Assembly (NCBI GenBank): GCA_034698045.1
Contig: JAQGAU010000646.1
Span: forward strand, 1-25,271
Direction: 5' to 3'
Source of the DNA: Paramacrobiotus richtersi
Taxonomy: Eukaryota > Tardigrada > Eutardigrada > Parachela > Macrobiotidae
DNA length: 25,271 bases
Positions 9,142 through 17,415 of the stretch are shown here, one piece after another. Both the position numbers and the translations under genes were made by a program. Under the pieces are notes generated by a model, which saw only the letters and a list, made by a program, of their open reading frames with translations, searched no databases and was not told where the DNA came from. Each line of letters opens with the position of its first letter. The first letter of the stretch is position 1.

Positions 9142-11347
9142 ATGGTTGATTGTTACTTTTACTTGATCCACACAATCTTGAGTTTTTACTGCACTGCACT
9201 CCTAACAGAAGCTGTGGTTTCAGAAGATCCGATTCAGTTCGTCCCACCATCCATTCCGACAGTTTCCCGAAATCCACCTGTTCCAAACATCTCCAAAGAA
9301 CCCATCGCAACGGGTCCCATGAAAACATCCGCAATCACCGAGAAACCCACCGAAAAGTTGACTCCCCCACCAGAACCCACAATCCCAATGGAAACGGACG
9401 AACCCACCACCGAACCAACCGACGAACCGCCCTCCCCACCAGCACCTCCCAAAGACTCTTTCATCCCCGGGTTTCTCGTGTCCCAGTTGGACGAGCACAC
9501 CAAAACATTGCGGAACGGTGTATCCACTCCCGTCCAGGCGAACCCAGACGAGGAACCCATTGTGGATGAAGACCCGGTCGAGGAGACAGCGGAGGAAGAG
9601 TACGAGCTGCACCCGCTGGAGACGGCGTGGACCTGGTACCATATGAACGGAGCCACGCGCCGGAAAGGCGCCGACTGGAACGCCAGTATTCAGTCGGTGG
9701 GCGTGTTCGACACGGTGGAGGCGTTCTTCCGGGGGTTTCATAGTATGCCGCGGCCGACGGAGACCGCGCGCCAGCAGGATTATATGTTTTTTCGTGGGGG
9801 GAAGGGACCGAATACGGAGACACCGGTTATACGGGCGGCATGGGAGGATAGCAGGAATGCCAAAGGTAAACGCGTAACTGTGGGTTTGGCTGTATGGTAA
9901 TGTGGTTTAAACACGTTCTCACCAAATTCCGCCGTTTTCGTAAAGTGTTGCCAAAACTGTAGATTTTGTGGCACATACATACAGTTATAGGCAGCAAACG
10001 GGAAAATTTGCTAGTTGCCAACTAAATCAATACCTTCGGTTTTGGGGAACGCTGCAGTTTTATTGCTCATACTTGTGTGCGAAGTTTAAACTGCGCGTGG
10101 TTTATTTACGGAAAGATCCTCTTCCTTGCGGATCGATTGTGAATGCTTAAGTATGCGCCGAGATTGTCAGCTAGCGTCCAGCAAAGAATTGACCATAGGA
10201 AATGATACTTACGGTAACAGGATACGAGTCAACGTTTCCAGAGATTACTCCCGAAATTAAATCCTTATTATCAGAAATCGCAATAAATTCGTTTGAAAAC
10301 TTTACTAAATAGAATACTTTAATTGATTGAAAAAATCAATAAACGGAAAAGAATTCACAATAAATTGGCTGAAGGCTTTATGAAAAATTAAAAAAATTAA
10401 TTAATTAGAAAGCAGTACGTGTATAACTTGATTTTTTAAATATTGTGGAAGTAATCTGATGAAAACTATGCAGCTGTATAAAATTTTATTTATTAAAAAA
10501 TTGATGAAATTCTGGGTAAGTGATTATGTAACTGATTTTTCTTAAATTCATGCCCTTCTGATCGTGAATACTGACGGCGTGATGAGCCGTTATTCTACGC
10601 TTTGCGACGAGAAATTATCGTTGCATAAAAGCCCAACTGTTAATTGTATGCAACTAATATAAAAGATGAGAATATTGCTAGTTATTAGTGGTGCTTTATT
10701 ATACTTGAGTTTTTCGTTAATTAAGTATCAGTTTGCTTTCAATTTCTTGCGCTGAATTCAAATAAATTTTTATCAGCAGGAAAAATTACTTTTTGCAATT
10801 TGCAGAAAACAGTGTGGTCAGCAAGAAGCTTCTTCCATTCATGACCGCACTTATTTGGTCCACTAGTCGCGCTAACTAGGTTAACCGTCAAATTAATGCA
10901 AATGTGCAAGTTGATCCGCAGTCTGCACTTTCCAGACGAAACTCTAGCGAAAAGTACAGTCAACATTTTTCAGGCGGCATGTGGCGCTACAGCATTCCGG
11001 TGCGCGGCAAACAAGGCACCCAAGTGGATTTCTACTGGAAGGAGATTTTGATGGCGCTGATTGGGGAGCAGTTCGGGGACTACAACGACACGGTCAACGG
11101 CTGCTACTTTTGCAACCGCGGCGACGAGTACCGTTTCCAAGTGTGGATGGGCAACAACGAAGCGGACGCGGTGATCGCCGTCGGCACGCGGTTGGCGCAG
11201 ATCATGAATCTGCTGAATGCGCGAGAGATTCCGTTTGATTACTGCTCCCATAAGGAGATGCACGATAAGGGCAATCGGAATGCGATGGCGCTGCATAATC
11301 AGCAGGAGATTGTTAGTCGATTAGAACGATTGCGATCGGCCGCCTGA
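9142..11347 (+). CDS. Divergent eIF4E cap-binding translation factor
   Basis: Exons 9142-9865 and 10974-11347 join in phase 1 (CAAAG|GTAAAC to TTTTTCAG|GC) to 365 aa. Residues about 157-330 match eIF4E from HPLETAW onward. Both cap-stacking tryptophans are present (W179 for human W56; W234-E235 for W102-E103), with LIGEQF and a conserved Trp in FQVW. This favours an eIF4E over 4EHP, where the first Trp is Tyr. Departures: human W73, central to eIF4G/4E-BP binding, is Phe (F196); human L131 is Lys; human K159 aligns with Asp; the loop before the second cap Trp is about nine residues longer. The N-terminal 155 residues are Pro/Thr/Glu-rich, against about 35 in human. The first 25 residues are oddly hydrophobic and may be intron or 5' UTR if a phase-1 acceptor near 9221 (GGTTTCAG) is used, so the start is uncertain. 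The 1,108-bp intron shows no other exon. Confidence 0.88.
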
Positions 11348-11442
11348 ATGCTTCAGTGACGCTTTAGGATTTTGTGTTGTGTGTCGTATTATAAAACAGT
11401 TTGCATTTATGTTCCAATTATAAGTAATCATATTGTGCAGTG

Positions 11443-11494
11443 TTTATTCATGTAATAGATACAGGTAGTTTCATTGAGTACAACAAGAAATAAA
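11443..11494. terminator. Overlapping convergent poly(A) signals
   Basis: AATAAA on plus at 11489-11494 serves the eIF4E-like gene. AATAAA on minus (TTTATT at 11443-11448) serves the mucin-like gene that ends at 11586. Each signal lies beyond the other, so the two 3' UTRs should overlap as antisense RNA. Confidence 0.6.
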
Positions 11495-11585
11495 ACCGGT
11501 AATCGAAAACGTACGAAAGCTTGCTTAACCGGCAAAAATGAAGGGAAACTTCCAGCAGAACCGCAGCATTCCAAGCGAGAAACAC

Positions 11586-14030
11586 CTACAAAACCCATAC
11601 GTTAAAAGAACCTTTGTACAACCGATATTCATGATGCGCAACGCACTGGTTCTGGCTTGCGCTTGTTGTCGTTTCGATCTGAGGAAGTGGTCTTCCTTGA
11701 TTGTAACCGGGAACAAGGACATATCGCGGGGAAACTCCCTTAATGATGAGCACGGGCATTTCTTCTCGCTCCTCGTCTTCCTCATCATCATCGATATCGT
11801 GTGTTGTTGGATTAGTAGTTGTTGATATTTGATCAGTCGTTCGGTTTACTGGACGAGTAGGGAAAGTCTGTAAAGAGCAACAAAACTAGGAGAATCCAAC
11901 TCAAACAATAAGAGAAGAATCACTCAGTGTTCTACAATAATATACGAGTATCCTTACGGTGGTTTGCGATGGAGTCCCTTCCAAACCGACACGGCTTGGC
12001 AGCTGAGTGATCTGCGTTCGCCACTGTGTGGCAGTACTATGGGTGCCTTCTGTAGAATTCGGCGTAAGATTCTCTCCCTGTAACAAACAGTATTCATCAG
12101 TTTCCTGGAACTGAGAATAAGATGGTTTTCGGGAAATACATACTGCTCTGTCGCTTTCGTTAAGAACGTTAATAATTATAAAAACACTGATTCAGCGTTT
12201 CTTCAAAAACTATGGATTCGATCGAACTTAATGCCGACGCACCATTGTTGTGTCCTCCTGAGAAGACGCGAATGTTTCGTCCACAGGGGGAAGCATGATT
12301 CTCTGGTCATGGTTAGCGTTATGCCTATGGCTTGAGGACGCTTCGTCGTGTATCGATGATTTGGTGAATAGCAAAGTCGTCTGTCCTGCAGGCGATACCG
12401 ATTCCTCTGTAGGCATAGTGCTTTCCGAACCGGTTGGTACGGTACCTGTAATTCCAACGCTCTTTACCACTGTCATAAAAACGGTTACGCTTGTGTTCAT
12501 ACTTAATGCTGGCATCTCTGTTGACGTCAATAGATCGGGAGTTGTTGTCTCCGCTTCCGGTGTGGCTGCTGCCAAAGTTATGGTTGAAGTTTCAGTTGTT
12601 GGTGGTGGTGTCGTTTCGGTTACGGTCGATGCTTCGGTCGGCACTGTGGTTAGCAACTCAGTCACAACTTCCGGTATCCACGATATAGTTGAAGTTTCCG
12701 TTATAGTTGAAGTTTCCGTTGTCGATGGAACTGTAATCGTTGTTGCAATTGTAGATGTTTCGGTTGTTGTTGGAGATGTTGTTGTGTCGGTGGAAGTTAT
12801 AATGGACGTAGCAGTAGTTGTCGCTGTTGGTGTTGTTGTCACAGTAGATGTTTCGGTACTTGTCGTTGTACTTGTCGTACTGGTGATGCTCCCAGTGGTT
12901 GTCAGTACCGGTGGTTCGTATCCAAACTACAAGATCAAGCGTTCGATTTGCTACTTCTAATTGCTGTGCGAAACATCCGCTTACGAGTGTACCCAAACAT
13001 CATCCGGATACTGATCCATCGGTAAGCTTTCCAGATTGGCTTTGGTAGCTGCGGCGTTGCACACCGGCGTCCGACAGCGGCAGTGGAGAGCCCGTTCCCC
13101 GGCGTCGGTCTTCCAGCGTTTGCAGGCAAATGTGTCGTTCGTGGGGAAGGTCAGGCCCCAGAGTGCCAAAAAGTCGTCGGCTTCGCCACAAGCACGATAG
13201 AATGCCTTCAATGCACCACTTTCTGGAGATTGAAAACAGTTGTGCAGAATTTTTCATAAAAAACAACTGGATTAAATTTTCTTGGCATGCCAAGTGTTGC
13301 AGAAATATAAAGAACTAAATATCTCAAAAGACAACAGTAGCACCGTCATAGTTATGTACCATCCTTTTAGCATCCGACGGATGATTGCGTTTTAGATTTA
13401 CGTAATGTTATGAGCCACATAGCGTAAGTGCCCTTAAAAAAGATGCCATTGCCAACAGTCTGCTGTTCTGCGTCAATAGATGCTGACGTACGTAAGAAGA
13501 GCTTGCAACTTACCAGTGTATTCTCCTCTGATGTGGCATCCTTGCCAGCAAATAACCTGACTGAGATACGCCGGCCATGTGGCCCAGTGGGTCGGATCCG
13601 AGTAATTATACTTTGTCAGTTCATTGACGCAGTTGGGCATGAACTTGTCGTTACAGTTCATGCAGTCCATCATCGGGAAGGAAACCTCACCGTCCTCGCG
13701 CTTGAATCGCCCGTTAGATTTTTGCAATTCGGAGCCTCGTTCCCGTTTCTAAAAACTGGGCGTCTAGCATGCTATGGATGTAATGGTCTGTACACGTACC
13801 CACCCATTGGGAAGGAGTTCGTCTTTTGCTTTATCGTTGCGAGATCCTGGATTCTTTAAAAGCAACAATCCGGGGGAATCAAATAGCCCTATGGACAACA
13901 AAGATTTCGTATTAAGCAATGACTTTCGTATGCTGTATTAGGTAATACAATCACCTGAAACACTGGAACAAGGTACTCCCAGAAAGGTCGCAATGAAAAG
14001 CACTTGTATCCATACTAAAGTCATGATCAT
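11586..14030 (-). CDS. Secreted Ly6/three-finger-like protein with Thr-rich mucin stalk
   Basis: Seven exons fit by phase: 14030-13955, 13846-13800, 13748-13514, 13222-12993, 12926-12243, 12077-11958, 11867-11586, giving 557 aa. Exon 1 is a signal peptide (MIMTLVWIQVLFIATFLG). Exons 3-4 hold ten cysteines: D-C-x2-C-x7-C, then I-C-x3-C, R-A-C, F-A-C, and a closing C-x-C-x4-C-N. The C-x2-C opening and terminal C-N resemble Ly6/uPAR three-finger domains. Exon 5 is a 228-residue Thr/Ser/Pro stalk with repeated T-E-T-S-T, expected to be heavily O-glycosylated. Exons 6-7 add a Thr/Gln-rich segment, an acidic run (IDDDEEDEEREE) and an ordered C-terminus (VLIIKGVSPRYVLVPGYNQG), with no membrane helix. 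The GTACAC donor at 12992 and GTGCGT donor at 12242 are the weakest junctions. A secreted surface or matrix protein is the likely role; the Ly6 assignment is inference. Confidence 0.68.
12243..12926 (-). repeat. Threonine-rich low-complexity stalk exon
   Basis: Imperfect short repeats encoding T-E-T-S-T, T-T-T and S-T-I units. The first half is densest (12590-12900), reading on plus as GTTGTT/GTTTCGG-type repeats. The long plus-strand Val-rich open frame here is its antisense shadow. Confidence 0.75.
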
Positions 14031-14137
14031 TGAGTACTACGTTAGCAGCGATTATCTGTGCGAAACTTTGCAGACTACGTGCTTAACTGTAAGCTGCTCG
14101 AAAGCGAATCATGATGCGCATCAGTGGCACTGTAATG

Positions 14138-14152
14138 ATTATGCATGGCAAC
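14138..14152. promoter_or_regulatory. RFX X-box-like site in a divergent promoter
   Basis: ATTATG-CAT-GGCAAC matches the X-box consensus RYYRYY-N1-3-RRYRAC at 11 of 12 defined positions, followed by CCAAT (14152-14156). It lies 71 bp before the ropporin start in the 192-bp gap between two divergent genes. RFX/DAF-19 X-boxes at this distance mark ciliary and flagellar genes in nematodes, flies and vertebrates, which fits the ropporin gene. Confidence 0.55.
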
Positions 14153-14222
14153 CAATAATAACTGAAAATGGCTTAATTGACTGATGATCCGAAAAAACCT
14201 GGTTTAACAGCTCCATACGATT

Positions 14223-15365
14223 ATGGATCCGAGTAATCTCGTACAGTTAGACGAACCCTTCTACACGGCCGAGCAGATTGTCGTTCCACCGGAACTTCCT
14301 GAGATCTTGAAACAGTTCACCAAAGCAGCGATTAAAACACAGCCACCCGATCTGCTTGAATGGGCCAGCAGGTAGAATCCGCCTTATCTCTAGTTTTAAG
14401 TCACCACGATGGAATATCAACCACTGCTGTATCTAGATCATTCCAGTTATTTCCGGGCACGCGCCACAGGACAGCGCCTTCCAGTGAAAGATCGGCTGGA
14501 GCTTATTCCTGATGATTACGATGATCTGACGCTAGGTTTGCTTAAAATCTTACACCGTGAAGTATGTTGAGAAACCACAACAGATGAATGGTTCAAATGG
14601 TAATCGAATGATTTTCAGCTCGGGCATAAGAATGTGGTTGGTCTGGCGGAGATCCAAGAACATTGGACAGGATTAGGATTAAGCCCTGACAAGTTTATCG
14701 AACTCGTCGAAGTGGGCCATTTCCCAGCGACCGTCGAATGGCATCGTTTTGTCGTTATTGCTTGCGGCAAACTAGCAGATGTATGGCTGTATATTTCCGT
14801 ATTAGAGCAGGCGGTTTACAATCTCTTCTTCGTGTTGCAGCAAATTGAGGATATCTTCAAGAATTTCTGCCAAGTGTTAACCACCGAGCCAGAAGGAAAC
14901 AATGCGTTAATCCCATTGGCTCAGTTCCAGGATGCGTACTCGTTCATAGCACAGACCTTTGAGGAAATCGATGATGAAACGCAAGACAGATTTCTCAGCT
15001 ACTTGACATCTGTAGCGTAAGTGCTGTATAGTCGCGGCCCATATAACCGCTATGACTCAAAGATTGAACCTTTTGCACAGTTATACCTAAAATAGGAAAG
15101 ATAGAAAGTTGCCCTTATAACGCCACTTTAGACTGTGTGTAAACGATAGATCGTTTGCAGGGAAAAGCAAGCGGGTATGGTCCATCCCGGTAACATCACC
15201 TACCGGGATGCCCCGCCCATGGTGCGCGGTCCGCAGTCCAGCCGTCCTGCCAAGCGGCCGATGAAACGTTCAACTAAGGGGAGTGTTGGGCGATACGGAT
15301 CCGGTGGTTATACGGATTCGTCAAATACTGGAGGATATACCGATGCAACCAGCGAAGAGGATTGA
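14223..15365 (+). CDS. ROPN1L: Ropporin/ROPN1L-like flagellar AKAP-docking protein
   Basis: Five exons in phase: 14223-14371, 14447-14561, 14619-14780, 14841-15016, 15161-15365; 268 aa. The N-terminus carries an RIIa-type dimerisation/docking domain (residues about 18-55) with the family signature PPELPEILKQFTKAAIKTQP, then L-E-W-A-S-S-Y-F, almost the human pattern PPELPKMLKEFAKAAIRVQP...WAADYF. The middle follows ropporin through LLKILHRE, the W-H-R-F...ACGKLAD segment and PLAQFQDAYSFIA. In other animals these proteins bind AKAP3/AKAP-like helices in the sperm fibrous sheath or radial spoke (Chlamydomonas RSP11). The last exon adds a Lys/Arg/Ser/Gly/Tyr-rich tail of about 65 residues with two G-G-Y-T-D units, absent from vertebrate ropporins as I know them. 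Whether it is ROPN1 or ROPN1L cannot be settled by eye. Confidence 0.88.
14781..14840 (+). other. 60-nt stop-free intron of the ropporin gene
   Basis: GTATGG donor, TTCTTCGTGTTGCAG acceptor, length a multiple of three and no stop in frame. Retention would insert 20 mostly hydrophobic residues into the ropporin domain. Removal restores the family alignment (CGKLAD joined to QIEDIF). Confidence 0.75.
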
Positions 15366-16130
15366 TAAACATGGATCATACGTATGGATGTGCCAGCGTT
15401 TACTTCTGCAGCGATTCTTCAAGCATTCTTCGACATAATGACTTGATTCTTGGTTTGATTCGATCAGTAGTCAGGACAATAGAATCTCCTCTAGCGAAAC
15501 GTTCCAGACCTTGTTCCTGAATGTTGTAAACAAAGCTAGCGGATAAACTGCAAAACTTACGTACCGTCTTTGGAAACCTCACATGCTTGATTTTCTTTAT
15601 ACCATTCTTGGGTTTTATGTTCGATCGTCCTTGTGCGGTGGCAGTCGTACAGTATGTTGCTGCGTTTATTAAAAAATGGTTCAGAATATACAAGAGGCGC
15701 ACCTCAGTAGGCGCTGTTCTGTTCTGTTTGTTATTTTCTGCTGCACTGTTGATGTTTGGGTATTTCTTAGCAGTGGTAGTGTTTTTCTGTTTGGACCAAG
15801 ACAAGAGACCTCGGGTACATTACTGCCAGGCGATACTCAGTAAGTAATGGATTGATGAGTTGAGATTGCGCTTCTGACCTTCCATGTGTGTCATTAGCGT
15901 CTTTCTTCCATTAAGTAAATTTGCATACACGGGATTTGAAGAGCACTTTGGTTCGGTTTCGTATAGGTATACCGGTAGCTTCACAATGTTCAGTTATACT
16001 TGTTATGCGCGGTATGACTGCTTTCTGCGCAGAGAACTGAACTGGGGACTAGACTGCTTTCGTTTCTAGCCACGGTTATAACTTGAACATAAATTCAGGC
16101 ACTTGTGCCGTTTGGTTTTAACGCAATAAA
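15366..16130. other. Unresolved region with open frames on both strands
   Basis: Besides the small membrane frame above, a 49-codon ATG frame starts at 15371, six bases after the ropporin stop. A minus-strand frame (15804-15400) ends in a basic, ordered-looking segment (R-F-P-K-T-V-R-K-F-C) but contains a strong internal donor GTACGTAAGT. An AATAAA at 16125-16130 may end the ropporin transcript or a separate plus-strand gene. Confidence 0.4.
15617..15914 (+). CDS. Possible small single-pass membrane protein
   Basis: An ATG at 15617 opens a frame with a basic segment (KKWFRIYKRR) and then one strong hydrophobic helix (VGAVLFCLLFSAALLMFGYF), consistent with the positive-inside rule. A strong donor CTCA|GTAAGT at 15840 and a pyrimidine-rich acceptor TGTGTGTCATTAG ending at 15897 would add five residues and a stop at 15914, for 79 aa. 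AATAAA follows at 16125. Against it: no clear promoter, an unusual start context, and a competing open frame on the minus strand. It may be an exon of a larger gene, since the frame is open upstream to 15530. Confidence 0.3.
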
Positions 16131-16986
16131 ATGAAACTGCGGTGTGCGGGTAAGGTTCTCGGAATACAACCGCTTGAGATGTGTTCCCACAAGTTTTTCT
16201 CGTCCAGACAACTACAGTATGTGCCGCCGGCATTCGTACTTCGCGCAAACTCCAGGTTTCAGCAAAAGCACATTATACCGGGAGCGATCGATATTTATTA
16301 ACCCTGATTATGTTCATAGTATGGGGAAGATATTCAACAACAGCGCTTCTACGGAAAGCCATAAAATTTCGAAGGCATGAATATTTCGAGCTGTCGAAGA
16401 GACGCATAAGTCAGTGGTGAACGAATTGTCTTGGTATTCTTAAGATTTCTAACACGTTGTATAAGTATTTTTATATGAAAAGAATACCACTGTCAAATTC
16501 AACACAGAATACAAAGAAGACAACAAACAGGTCACTGAAAACGGTGTGCAAAAGTCCATTCACCTATCAAAAAAAGCAAACGGACAATTTGTGGTACTTC
16601 ACATGTTCAGCCCAAGGGACATTCTGAACTGCTCCTTGAGACTGTTGATAGCGGCATTATCCGTCGATTCTAAACCGAAGGAGTTCCATAGCCGAACCAT
16701 GTCCGAGACCCAAAGCAATGCAACGTCAATCCCCATGGTACTAGCAGTTCATAACACAAGGAGTAAACGCACAAATTCCGAAAAAAAACACATTAAATTA
16801 AAGCCTGGAATAAATCAGCGCTGAACACTGAAGTCTTCTAATACAACAGTCAGTTTCTTGGCCGTAATGGGGCGCCTGCTAAGAAAAACACAGTTGTGGT
16901 GATCTGATTTGGACAGCGCGGGCTAATACGAAGTCGCGATGTAGTCAATATCATGTCCACGTGACTGATCAGAGAGTTCGAAAAAA
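16131..16986. other. Non-coding flank of the Agenet-F-box array
   Basis: No convincing gene. The part from about 16730 to 16830 is similar to 20500-20600 (see the repeat entries), so it belongs to a duplicated unit that includes the 3' flank of the array members. Confidence 0.5.
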
Positions 16987-17030
16987 TCATCTGTTTTGGT
17001 TATAATATCTTCGATCCTCGAATTCGAAAT
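16730..17030 (-). repeat. Duplicated flank, copy A
   Basis: TACTAGCAGTTCATAACA near 16739 matches TACTAGTAGCACATAACA near 20525. Both continue with related AAGG, CGCA(C/G)AAATTC and AATAAATCA motifs. Further in, TATAATATCTTCGATCCTCG (17000-17020) matches TATAACTTCTTGGATCCTCG at about 20694. The matches are interrupted by length differences, as expected for an old duplication. Confidence 0.6.
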
Positions 17031-17301
17031 GGTATAGCAGCGAATGCAGAGTGAGTTTAGTCAGGTGTCGAACATTAACGTCGTTAAATCCTGAGCTACC
17101 ATCAAACGACATTCCCTGGTAGCGCACGCCGTCCCGAGGGTCCAAGCTCTGTGTCGTGCTCAGAATCTGCAAACAGTTACCATGCGGAGTTCGACACTTA
17201 ACTGCCGCATCGGACAACAACTGTCTAACGTGGTGCGCTACTTTTGAAAGACTAAAATCATTGAATGCATGGCGTTTAACTGGTAGACAGTAGGTGGTCA
17301 C
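16987..17301 (-). pseudogene. Possible C-terminal fragment of an array member
   Basis: Open frame of about 104 codons with protein-like composition and leucine-rich stretches (HVRQLLSDAAVK, RHLTKLTLHSLLYHFEFED). It starts at a GTG just after an acceptor-like CTAACAG and ends 3' of the long F-box member. Its last residues (EFEDRRYYNQ) match the degenerate tail translation next to the pseudogene at 20755 (GVEDPRSYSQ), so the segment was part of the duplicated unit. I found no donor in the preceding gene that joins it in phase. It may be a remnant of another copy or an alternative last exon. Confidence 0.4.
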
Positions 17302-17415
17302 TGTTAGGGTCTCATATATGCAGTTGTCATTTCTTTAATCATCAGCCGCACAAAAGCACTGAGGAAGCAAGAAATCTATCATTCCCGCGATCTGCTCGTT
17401 TCATGCCGGCCTTAA

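Noticed and set aside
12295-12960. Long plus-strand Val-rich open frame (221 codons)
   Set aside because: It is the exact antisense of the Thr-rich stalk exon; Thr codons read backwards give Val. The minus strand has matching splice sites and a signal peptide, the plus strand has none.
15400-15804. Minus-strand frame with a basic C-terminus faintly recalling a histone fold
   Set aside because: No motif firm enough to support this, low-complexity Asn/Thr/Lys N-terminus, non-ATG start and a strong internal donor.
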